A DNA stretch of 9,204 bases from JAKFFN01 sp036675025 (GTDB lineage: Bacteria > Sumerlaeota > Sumerlaeia > Sumerlaeales > Sumerlaeaceae), in the NCBI GenBank assembly GCA_036675025.1, contig JAKFFN010000204.1, forward strand, positions 1 through 9,204, written 5' to 3'. The translations under genes and the position numbers were made by a program. Below are positions 1-7,200 of the stretch, piece by piece. The stretch's first letter is position 1. Each line of letters begins with the position of its first letter. A model generated the notes under the pieces. The model was not told the origin of the DNA. It saw only the letters and a list, made by a program, of their open reading frames with translations, and did no database searches.

Positions 1-335
1 AGCAGGATCGCATCTTCGTTAAGATGCTTTGGCAGCGGAAGCTGAACCAGGATGCCATGCACCCGGGAATCATTGTTGAGCTTGTCGATCTCCGCTTCAA
101 GCTCCTGCTGGGTGATCTGCTCAGGCAGTTCGCGGATTTCGCTGAACCAGCCCAGTTCCTGGCAGGCTTTGTGTTTGCTGCGGACATAAACCTGGCTCGC
201 GGGATTTTCACCTACAATGACAACGACAAGACCGGGGGTGACACCCGTCCGCTGCGTGAAAGCTTTTGAGTCTTCGGCTGCCTGCGCGCGCATGGCGGCG
301 GCAATGGCTTTTCCATCGATGAGTTTAGCGGTCAT
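1..335 (-). CDS. folD: FolD, bifunctional methylenetetrahydrofolate dehydrogenase/cyclohydrolase (N-terminal part)
   Basis: Cytoplasmic enzyme that interconverts 5,10-methylene-, 5,10-methenyl- and 10-formyl-tetrahydrofolate with NADP, supplying C1 units for purine and formyl-Met synthesis. The reverse strand encodes 111 residues from ATG at 335-333 (protein starts MTAKLIDGKAIA) before the window ends. Visible family signatures are the N-terminal L-I-D-G-K segment, V-G-E-N-P-A-S at 41-47, Y-V-R-S-K-H-K-A-C at 50-58 holding the catalytic Tyr50 and Lys54 (Tyr52/Lys56 in E. coli), and H-G-I-L-V-Q-L-P-L-P at 93-102. The C-terminal NADP-binding Rossmann domain lies outside the window. No clear Shine-Dalgarno sequence precedes the ATG, but the start matches the usual N-terminus. 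It is divergent from the YidE-like gene, separated by 135 bases. No key residue is missing in the visible part. Confidence 0.95.
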   Translation of the reverse strand, partial: MTAKLIDGKAIAAAMRAQAAEDSKAFTQRTGVTPGLVVVIVGENPASQVYVRSKHKACQELGWFSEIRELPEQITQQELEAEIDKLNNDSRVHGILVQLPLPKHLNEDAIL

Positions 336-470
336 AGCAAAGTGGGCTTACGCCTGAGCGGCAAGTTTGTGCGATAAAAGTCTATTGATCTCAGCTATGA
401 ACCGGCGGCGCCCATCGATATACACAATATTTTTTGACAATTCTCGATTCGTACTAAAGAGAGCTTAACT
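336..470. promoter_or_regulatory. Divergent intergenic region between folD and the transporter
   Basis: Because both flanking genes point outward, promoters for both should lie here. The stretch at about 418-450 is AT-rich and contains a perfect TTGACA at 434-439 on the plus strand and a TATA-like TATACA at 419-424. They are not arranged as a normal sigma-70 pair: the bases 17 downstream of TTGACA read AAGAGA. I therefore cannot place a transcription start. AGAGAG at 458-463, seven bases before the transporter ATG, is a fair ribosome binding site. No riboswitch-like or terminator-like fold is seen by eye. Confidence 0.4.
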
Positions 471-2138
471 ATGGCTTGGCTTTCAGACCTATTTACCCTT
501 CACAGCGTTGCGCAAACGGTTTTGATTTACAGCCTTGTTATTGCCCTGGGCATTGTACTGGGACATATAAGGCTGTATGGCATTTCTCTAGGTATTACCT
601 GGATCCTTTTCGTAGGGATAGCCTTTTCGTATTTCGGTTTAACCGTTAACGAAGAGATCGGGGAATTTCTGCGCGACTTTGGTCTGATCCTTTTTGTTTA
701 CGCTATTGGATTGCAAGTCGGCCCGGGGTTTTTTGCCTCATTGAATCGCAATGCTATTGCCAATAATCTCCTCGCTGGAGGAGTGGTCGTTCTCGGTGTT
801 GTGGTCACGATAATCTTCTATCTTGTGACTGAGAATCACATTGGAATTATGGCTGGCCTGATGAGCGGTGCGGTAACGAATACGCCCGGTCTGGGTGCCG
901 CACGTACCGCCCTGGCAGATTTAAACGTCGCAGATGTTGATCCTACAATGGTGACCCTCGCCTACGCCGTCGCATATCCGTTTGGCGTGTTCGGCATCAT
1001 ACTATCTCTGCTGGTGCTCAAAGGTCTCTTCAATATCGATATTAACCGGGAAGAGCGTTTTCATCAGCGACTGGCCAGCATTCGCGTTAACAAGATAGTG
1101 TCCGTTACGCTGAGACTCGAAAATCCACAGCTGATTGGCGAGCCCTTACGAAGCCTCAACAGTTTGCTCGCCTCACCCGTAATTGTTTCTCGAATGTGGC
1201 ATGAGAACCACATCATCACTCCCTCCGGGTCAACCTTGTTTAGCGCAGATGATGTGCTGCTTATTGTAACTCCACGCCACCAGCTGAAGACGCTGAAACT
1301 GCTGATCGGCGACGTAAGCGATCTTAACTTGAAAGAGGTAAGCCAAAGCGAAGTTGTGGACCGGCTGATTGTGGTAACGCGGCCAGACGTGACGCATCAA
1401 CGCATCGGCGAAATTCCTGAGTTGCGAAATGCGGATTTTAACATCAGTCGCCTGATGCGCGCAGGGGTGGAAATTATCCCGAATGCCGGCACCTTTCTGC
1501 AACTGGGTGACACCGTAAGGGTGGTAGGAACGCGCGAGGGGATAGATCAAATCACCAAAACCCTCGGCAATTCTCCGCGCCACCTGGATGTGCCGAATCT
1601 CGCTCCTATCTTTCTCGGAATCGTGCTTGGCGTGATTATCGGGAGTCTTCCCATAACCATCCCGGGAATACCCGCTCCTGTTAAAATTGGACTTGCCGCC
1701 GGACCCCTGATCATTGCCATGCTGTTAAGCCGCTTTGGGGGGCGGGTCTACCTGAGCAATTACACCACCCACAGCGCCAACCTTATGATCCGCGAACTTG
1801 GTATAACCCTGTTCCTTGCCAGTATCGGGCTTGCCAGCGGTCACAATCTTGCCAGGGCATTTGCTGGCGGAAGAGGCGTGATCTGGATGTTCATGGGAGC
1901 TTTTATTACAGTAATTCCGCTACTGACAGTGGGATACCTGTCTAAGAAGTACTTTCGCAAATCTTACTTTGAACTTGCAGGTCTTCTGGCCGGCGCTTCT
2001 ACAGATCCGCCGGCCCTGGCTTTTGCCGTGAAAATGACGGGAAGCGACATCCCCAGCACAACCTACGCCACCGTCTATCCGTTTGCCATGATTCTTCGTA
2101 TCGTGTCCGCGCAATTGATCATTCTCTTTTTCATATAA
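471..2138 (+). CDS. YidE/YbjL (AspT-like) membrane transporter with two RCK_C domains
   Basis: Inner-membrane protein of the aspartate:alanine exchanger superfamily. The 555 residues fit the usual family length and its internal duplication. An N-terminal membrane half (about 1-187) is followed by a soluble insert with two RCK_C/TrkA-C-like domains (about 205-280 and 290-366), then a second membrane half (about 375-555). Signature segments are F-G-L-I-L-F-V-Y near 70-77, G-L-Q-V-G-P-G-F-F at 80-88, G-A-V-T-N-T-P-G-L-G at 133-142 and, in the second half, G-A-S-T-D-P-P-A-L-A at 508-517. These paired re-entrant-type motifs are expected to line the transport path. RCK_C domains usually bind small ligands or nucleotides and gate transport. 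AspT itself exchanges aspartate and alanine; substrates of YidE-type members are not established, so no specific substrate is assigned. The ATG at 471 has AGAGAG seven bases upstream. The gene stands alone on its strand and its stop is only six bases from the convergent UbiA gene. Confidence 0.93.
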   Translation: MAWLSDLFTLHSVAQTVLIYSLVIALGIVLGHIRLYGISLGITWILFVGIAFSYFGLTVNEEIGEFLRDFGLILFVYAIGLQVGPGFFASLNRNAIANNLLAGGVVVLGVVVTIIFYLVTENHIGIMAGLMSGAVTNTPGLGAARTALADLNVADVDPTMVTLAYAVAYPFGVFGIILSLLVLKGLFNIDINREERFHQRLASIRVNKIVSVTLRLENPQLIGEPLRSLNSLLASPVIVSRMWHENHIITPSGSTLFSADDVLLIVTPRHQLKTLKLLIGDVSDLNLKEVSQSEVVDRLIVVTRPDVTHQRIGEIPELRNADFNISRLMRAGVEIIPNAGTFLQLGDTVRVVGTREGIDQITKTLGNSPRHLDVPNLAPIFLGIVLGVIIGSLPITIPGIPAPVKIGLAAGPLIIAMLLSRFGGRVYLSNYTTHSANLMIRELGITLFLASIGLASGHNLARAFAGGRGVIWMFMGAFITVIPLLTVGYLSKKYFRKSYFELAGLLAGASTDPPALAFAVKMTGSDIPSTTYATVYPFAMILRIVSAQLIILFFI

Positions 2139-2144
2139 GCAAGA

Positions 2145-3038
2145 TCAGGCGGCAAATGCAAAAGTGAGGATGACGACGATATCACTGATGCCCCAGAGTT
2201 TCAGTGCGCGGTACATGCCCTTTTGGCTTTGATAACCTTCGCTGCGGCGAAGCCAGTCGATGGTAAACACGATCCACGCGCCGCTGGAAAACAGCAGCGC
2301 GATGTAGCCCCACATGCGCATGTCGATAGACCACGCTGCCATGGCCTGGCAAAAGCCCGAGGCGGCGACCAGGCCGATGGAAAACGCCAGCACACGCCGG
2401 GCACCAAACCTGACGGCGAGGGTCCGGTCGCCCTTGGCCATATCTTCGGGCATCTGGTAAATCTGCGTCATGGGATAAAACGCACCAAACAGGAACGCAA
2501 AAGCGAAGGCGAGCCAGACTATTGCGGCAAACAATCCGGGATACTCGAGACCAGTGCCAGGCGCGAGGGCGCCCGCTGCGAAATTAAACGCACCATAGCC
2601 TGCCATATTGATAGCAAGATCGGCCCCGGGCACAGCTTTTAAGCGAAGAGGCGGCACGCTGTAGACCAGGCTCAGCATGAAACACAGCGCGTAAGACCAG
2701 AAATACCCCCAGGGAAGTATAAAGGCCCCGGCCAGGCCGAGTACCATCAGGTTGATGGACGTCCGGGCCAGGTGAGGTGGCGTGGGCGGCGGGTTGTCCA
2801 GGTAGCCAATGTCAGCCCCGGCTTCGTCTTCATCAAAGGCGCTGTTTACTGCGAGGGTTCCGCCATTAAGAAAAACGGCCCACAGTGCACCCCCGGCAAG
2901 GTACTGCAGGATCATGACCCAGGTGACTTCAGTGGCGTGGGCCATGGCAATGGCGGCGCCACCGGAGTAGTGGGCGAAAACGATGGGCCACGAGCGGGGA
3001 CGGAGATGAAGAAAAGTGTCGCGAAAGGTGGAGGGCAT
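2145..3038 (-). CDS. UbiA-superfamily prenyltransferase-like membrane protein
   Basis: Likely an integral membrane enzyme of the UbiA family, which joins a prenyl diphosphate to an aromatic or other acceptor using Mg2+ held by two aspartate-rich motifs. The 297 residues carry several hydrophobic segments (for example about 41-63, 95-127, 167-188, 215-235, 242-261 and 284-297). Motif 1 is N65-S-A-F-D69-E-D-E-A73, close to the usual N-x-x-x-D-x-x-x-D but with Ala at the last position and acidic residues nearby. The Y-S-V-P-P-L-R-L-K segment at 126-134 is a strong family marker. Motif 2 is Y194-Q-M-P-E-D199-M-A-K-G-D-R-T206, keeping the E-D and the G-x-R-T-L-A-V-R-x-G tail but with Gln195 where the first Asp is usual. 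The acceptor cannot be inferred, and no quinone, carotenoid or chlorophyll gene lies nearby. The ATG at 3038 is preceded by a modest AGGA. It may be co-transcribed with the small gene 106 bases upstream. Confidence 0.9.
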   Translation of the reverse strand: MPSTFRDTFLHLRPRSWPIVFAHYSGGAAIAMAHATEVTWVMILQYLAGGALWAVFLNGGTLAVNSAFDEDEAGADIGYLDNPPPTPPHLARTSINLMVLGLAGAFILPWGYFWSYALCFMLSLVYSVPPLRLKAVPGADLAINMAGYGAFNFAAGALAPGTGLEYPGLFAAIVWLAFAFAFLFGAFYPMTQIYQMPEDMAKGDRTLAVRFGARRVLAFSIGLVAASGFCQAMAAWSIDMRMWGYIALLFSSGAWIVFTIDWLRRSEGYQSQKGMYRALKLWGISDIVVILTFAFAA

Positions 3039-3144
3039 CAGGTCCTGTGTAAAGTGGCTGGGCGAATTCGAATCATCTACAGGAATCTAGCGGGAAATTC
3101 TGCAAAACAGCCCGCATGAGTGTCAGCTGGTATTGCAGCCGATG

Positions 3145-3423
3145 CTATTGGCGCGATTTGGCGATCTGCAGATGATCCCAGAAGGCGTCGCCAATCTGGC
3201 CGGCGATATCAGGATCATCGCAAAAAGCGCTGCGGTCCAGGCGCTGGCGCAGTCCGTCGTTATCCTTCAGGAGATTCTCACGGATAATCGGCGTAAGCCA
3301 GAAGTGTGTCTGCCAGAGATCCTCGCGGTTGAGTGATTCAAGATCGGCCAGCTGTTTCCCCGTGAGGTTATGGGTTAGCCACACGAAGCACTCTGCCAGT
3401 GTAGATGGTCGTGATGACGTCAT
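3145..3423 (-). CDS. Small hypothetical protein, resembles DUF6794
   Basis: A 92-residue, soluble, probably alpha-helical protein with no signal peptide or membrane segment. Its layout, T-L-A-E-C-F near 8-13, L-T-x-x-Q-L near 20-25, R-E-D-L-W-Q-T-H-F at 33-41, I-I-R-E-N at 46-50 and D-D-P-D-I near 69-73, recalls DUF6794 as I remember it (T-L-x-E-C-F, an acidic-L-x-x-x-H-F core, I-R-N-N, then P-D-D-M). The function of that family is unknown. I chose the ATG at 3423. A TTG three codons further out (3432) is the only other in-frame start before a stop codon at 3433-3435. Neither has a recognisable Shine-Dalgarno sequence, so the start and the gene itself are less certain than its neighbours. It lies upstream of the UbiA gene on the same strand and is divergent from the dipeptidase gene. 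Confidence 0.62.
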   Translation of the reverse strand: MTSSRPSTLAECFVWLTHNLTGKQLADLESLNREDLWQTHFWLTPIIRENLLKDNDGLRQRLDRSAFCDDPDIAGQIGDAFWDHLQIAKSRQ

Positions 3424-3434
3424 GGTAATCAATT

Positions 3435-3470
3435 AACCCGCGGCGCAAAAACTATTGCGTGTGACGGGTT
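3435..3470. promoter_or_regulatory. Nested inverted repeat between divergent genes (possible operator)
   Basis: Outer arms AACCCG (3435-3440) and CGGGTT (3465-3470) are exact reverse complements. Inside them, CGCAA (3444-3448) and TTGCG (3455-3459) form a second exact pair around a 6-base AT-rich centre, with a possible G-T pair at 3443/3460. The two tiers share one axis of symmetry to within a base. The element ends 12 bases from the ATG of the small minus-strand gene and 48 bases from the GTG of the dipeptidase gene. This placement suits a regulator site controlling divergent genes, or a leader hairpin. There is no T-run on either side, so it is not an intrinsic terminator. Confidence 0.45.
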
Positions 3471-3517
3471 TCAAAATCGCATAGTTGTCTTAAGATTCTT
3501 CCGGGAGATGAGTCAGC

Positions 3518-4225
3518 GTGAAGTGTATCACCGCAATTTTGACAGGAGTAGTAATGTCTGCATCAATGACATCCGAGGCTAAAGTACATCGCCCGCCGGT
3601 GGTGGTGAACGACGACGGCACCACCACGGTGAACCAGCCGCCGGTGGAAACCGGTGATTTCCTAAAGCCCGACCTGGTGGAACTGGTTGATCATGATCCG
3701 CGCTACATCCTGGATGTGCGTTATGCCACGACCAATAACTTCGCAGGGGAACAGGTTTATCCTGAGCCGCGGGCGTTTCTCCAGCGGCCGGCGGCGGAGG
3801 CGCTCAAGCGAGCTCATGAGCGGGTACGGGCACAGGGCTATGGGGTTATTGTGTACGATGCGTATCGCCCCTGGAGCGTGACGAAAAAATTCTGGGACAT
3901 TACGCCGCAAGATAAGAAGGAATTTGTCGCTGACCCGGCATCGGGTTCGCGCCACAATCGCGGCTGTGCGGTGGATATTTCCCTGTACGATCTGAAAACC
4001 AGCAAGCCCGTGGAGATGCCGACGGAATACGACGAGTTTACAGAACGGGCGTATCCAAGCTATGCCGGTGGCAGTGAGGAAAGCCGTAAACACCGCGAAA
4101 TTCTCCGCGCGGCCATGGAAGCGGAAGGATTTAAAGTTTATCCCGCAGAATGGTGGCATTTTGACTTCCAGGGTTGGGAGAGGTATCCCATAATGAACCT
4201 GTCGTTTGAAGAGCTTGAGAAGTAG
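3518..4225 (+). CDS. D-alanyl-D-alanine dipeptidase, VanX/DdpX type (peptidase family M15D)
   Basis: Zinc dipeptidase expected to cleave D-Ala-D-Ala, releasing D-alanine from cell-wall peptide fragments. Family members serve either wall recycling (DdpX) or vancomycin resistance (VanX). No vanH, vanA or two-component genes are visible, so a recycling role is more likely. The active-site set is complete in the 235-residue form: Arg117 in D-A-Y-R-P (VanX Arg71), zinc ligands His146 and Asp153 in S-R-H-N-R-G-C-A-V-D, and catalytic Glu211 with zinc ligand His214 in E-W-W-H. The 7- and 3-residue spacings match VanX. The first 45 or so residues are an extension beyond the roughly 200-residue catalytic domain. 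They contain a weak hydrophobic stretch (residues 3-15) and then a proline-rich linker, suggesting export. The GTG at 3518 is the outermost possible start, since a TGA lies in frame at 3509-3511. GGGAG sits ten bases before it. An internal ATG at 3554 has a better ribosome binding site. Confidence 0.92.
   Translation: MKCITAILTGVVMSASMTSEAKVHRPPVVVNDDGTTTVNQPPVETGDFLKPDLVELVDHDPRYILDVRYATTNNFAGEQVYPEPRAFLQRPAAEALKRAHERVRAQGYGVIVYDAYRPWSVTKKFWDITPQDKKEFVADPASGSRHNRGCAVDISLYDLKTSKPVEMPTEYDEFTERAYPSYAGGSEESRKHREILRAAMEAEGFKVYPAEWWHFDFQGWERYPIMNLSFEELEK
3544..3548 (+). promoter_or_regulatory. Strong ribosome binding site for an alternative dipeptidase start
   Basis: AGGAG lies exactly five bases before the in-frame ATG at 3554-3556. 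It could be the true start (223 residues, no signal peptide) or a second start beside the GTG at 3518. The site lies inside codons of the possible signal peptide, so the choice decides whether the enzyme is exported or cytoplasmic. Confidence 0.5.
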
Positions 4226-4242
4226 GCGGGAGTTACTCCTGC
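4226..4242. repeat. 17-base palindrome directly after the dipeptidase stop codon
   Basis: GCGGGAGTTACTCCTGC is symmetric about its central T, with one G-T mismatch at positions 3 and 15; the inner 11 bases are perfectly symmetric. As RNA it could form a 6-pair stem with a 5-base loop, but no U-run follows, so it is a poor intrinsic terminator. It lies 17-33 bases upstream of the ribosome binding site of the helicase gene, where it could be an operator or a leader or mRNA-end hairpin. A function is inferred only from position and symmetry. Confidence 0.45.
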
Positions 4243-4258
4243 GGCTGATCGTATCATC

Positions 4259-4264
4259 GGAGGA
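4259..4264 (+). promoter_or_regulatory. Strong ribosome binding site of the helicase gene
   Basis: GGAGGA, followed after five bases by the ATG at 4270, is nearly a full anti-Shine-Dalgarno match and fixes the start of the helicase. It is the strongest translation signal in the window and predicts efficient translation once the message is made. Confidence 0.85.
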
Positions 4265-4269
4265 ATTTA

Positions 4270-7200
4270 ATGCCTGAAGCGCCATCGGAATCCCATCGTC
4301 TGCTCGATATCCTTATCGAGCGGCTATACGCCAGCATTGCGCGGGGGCCTGCGATTAACGCATATCCAGGGCGCAGCCGGCAGCGCATTGACATGACTGC
4401 GCTGGAGCACATTCCCGAGGTTGAAGCGTCAGGTGTACTTGGTGAACTGCTTACAGGATCAGGCAAGTGGCGTGCAAAAGTGCCGCTGGAAAAGATCGAG
4501 GACCTGGAAGAAGCGGACGCCGATGACCCCGAGTTAAAGGCGCGGAAGAAACTGCAGCGGGAGTTGCGCGCGATGCTCCGCCGCCTTTCTGCCATTACGG
4601 AAGACGCCTGGCAGTTCCAGCAGGATACGGGCGCATACGTGCTGTTCCTTGGGTACCCGCTTCTGAACATACCGCCATCATCCACGGGGTTCGGCAAGAG
4701 CCCGCGGGTGCTGGCTCCGTTGGCATTTATACCGATCAGCGTGGTCGTGGGCAAAGGAAATGCGCCCTTTGTTGAACTGTCCAGCGCCACTGAAGGCACT
4801 GAGCGCGTTTTTATGAACGAAGCGGTGAAGGTTCTCCTTGAACGCCAGCTCAGTAAAAGTTTCCCCCCGGTATTCGAAGATGAAGAAGGGGCAGATCCCG
4901 CCCGGGAAATAAAGGAAATCGTAGATGCGGCAGCCGCAATGCTTGAACTGGGTGCGGCACCCGACCTGACTGGCTGGCCTGTTACGCCCATACCGGAAAC
5001 TGCGGCTCTTCCCGACAAGGCGGAAATTTTGCCGTCAGCTGTCATCGGCATGTTCCGGCTGGAGAACCAGAACATGATTGCAGATCTGCAGACGCTTAAG
5101 GCGATGCAGCAATACCCGGCCACGGTTGCGCCGTTCCTTACACTGAAGCACGACCTTGTGGATGAGTCGAACGAGGAGGAAACGGAAGGCGCGGAAGCGG
5201 CGGACGCTGCCGCACAGGCCGCACAGCAGCCTAAGTATCAGCAACATAAAGATGAGCACCTTGTTACCCTGGCTGATCCTTCGCAGCGCTCGGCCGTTCT
5301 GATGGCGCGCGATACAAAGGCGCTGGTCGTGCACGGGCCACCGGGCACGGGCAAAAGCCAGACCATTGCGAACATCGTCGGCGATTACCTGGCCCGCGAT
5401 AAACGAGTGCTGATAGTCTGCGAAAAGCGAACGGCGCTTGATGTTGTTAAAAACCGCCTCGATCACATCGGCATTGGCCATCTGTGCGCAGTTGTTCACG
5501 ATGCCACGCGTGACCGCACCGCGCTTTTCAAGATGATCCGCGATCGTCTCGATCTGCTTGCCGAAACGCAATCCGGCAGCAACCCAGCGAACCAGGTGAA
5601 GCTGGTCAACGAAGACCTGGACCGGGAGCAGGCGAAACTGCGTGCGTATATACTGGCTCTTCGCGAGAAGGACGAGACCGGGCGCAACTTCACAGAGCTG
5701 ACAGGGGAGTGGCTGCAGGCATTGCATCATAACCAGGCACTAGGACAGGCTGGTTTAACGTTGTCTGTCGATGGCGTCGTCCCTGCTGAAGTCTACCGGC
5801 AACAGCCGCAGGTAGAAGCGGTGCTTACGCGCGGACGGGAATGCCGATACGAAGAAAATCCCTGGCGGGGGCGCCACGGGTTCACGCTGCAGAGCTTCAT
5901 GAGCCGCAATGTGTCGGACCTGCGGACAGCGTTGGACGCGCAGGTAGAGTCGGCGCGCGGCAGTGACGACGGGCGTGTGGAGTACTCTCCCGTGCTGCCC
6001 GCAACCGCTACTTTAGCAACCGAAGCTGCACGTGCCGGTAAGCTCTCAGAACGCGCGACACTGCTCGCGCGCTCAGCAGCCACCGCCTCAGCACTGCCAG
6101 TCTTTTCCGCCGAACAGACAGCTTCCATCCGCAAAGCACTCGACCCCTTTGCGCCATCCGCTGCACGGCTTGGCCAGCCTCTTGATACAGAACTGAGACT
6201 TGGCTACGATAGTGCTCCGGCCACGCTCCCCGAAGTCACATCAGCCGTTGCCGGACTGCAGGATTACCTGGCGAAGGGGCTGGGGCTGCTCGGCTGGTTT
6301 CAGTTTGGCGTTCGTAAGCGAGCCGCGGAAATCACCGGGAAGTACGGCATGGCCTTAAATGAACCAAACGCGCGGCGCCTGCTCTCGTTTCTCGAGGGCC
6401 TTCGCGCACGCATACTCCTGCAGGGCACGCTCTCACAGCATGTCAGCGGCGTAGCCGCAAGCCCGTTGATGCAGGATGCTGATCTTTCCGGCATATGGGA
6501 GCGCACGCACCTTCTTGCTGACCTTCTTGGTGAAATGGACTCCACCGAAGGGTGGCAGACGACCGCTGATTTCGCACGGCACGAGCTTGCAAATCCGCAA
6601 ACGGCTTCCATGTTTCCTCAGAGTCTGACCGCCATCAAAGAAGACCTTCTTCGCCGCGATGCCCTGTATCAGCGAGTGCAGCGCAGCGGACTCTTCAACG
6701 ACGCGGCGATCAACGACATCAACTCCATGCTGCTGCGCGGCGATGCTGTTCAGCCACTGGCATCCGAACTCCGCGACAGCTTCGACCGCCTGGAGTGCCT
6801 GCTCCGCATGGAGGAAGACAGCCACGCCCTTACCGGCGTTCTCGGCACCGCGGCCCTTGCCGTCGCCGCTTCCGGACTGGATGCGCAGGCCGGCTGGCCG
6901 CGCCTGCTGGAACCCGTTCTCGCGGCGGAACTGAAGCGCCGCCTCGCCACGAACAAGGAACTTACCGCCATGGATGCCACGGCCATAAGCACTTCCGTCA
7001 ACCGCATCCAAGAACTGGCGGATCGCAAGCGCGAGCTTGTGGCGAAGTTCATCGATTGGAAGTGGACTGAGAAGCAGCGCACTCGCCTGCTGGCCGGGAC
7101 GCAGAGCCGTCTCAACAGCGATGGCGCCGACTTGCGTCGCCGCCTGGCCATTCGCGGCAAAAATGCCAGCCGTGTGCGCCAGGTCATTCAGCAGGGCGTG

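Noticed and set aside
24..269. Plus-strand open frame over folD
   Set aside because: Antisense to a clear FolD sequence with catalytic Tyr and Lys in place.
434..439. Perfect TTGACA as the -35 box of a transporter promoter
   Set aside because: No -10-like hexamer occurs at 16-18 bases downstream (the bases at 457-462 are AAGAGA), so I did not call a promoter, only the region.
3090..3115. GCGGG ... CCCGC inverted repeat between the small gene and the UbiA gene as a terminator
   Set aside because: The 16-base spacer is long, the inner pairing (CTG/CAG) leaves a bulge, and no T-run follows in the minus direction.
3424..3432. TTG at 3432 as the start of the DUF6794-like gene
   Set aside because: It adds only three residues, has no ribosome binding site and immediately follows an in-frame stop; the ATG at 3423 is simpler.
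3518..4225. A vancomycin-resistance (vanHAX) cluster
   Set aside because: Only the X-type dipeptidase is present; no D-lactate dehydrogenase, D-Ala-D-Lac ligase or sensor-regulator genes are in the window.
3662..4285. A 207-codon minus-strand open frame over the dipeptidase gene
   Set aside because: The plus strand carries a complete VanX-type active site over the same bases; the minus-strand product resembles nothing known to me.
4254..5123. A 289-codon minus-strand open frame, very rich in serine and arginine
   Set aside because: Low-complexity composition typical of a shadow frame; it is fully opposite the DUF4011-like region and has no recognisable motif.
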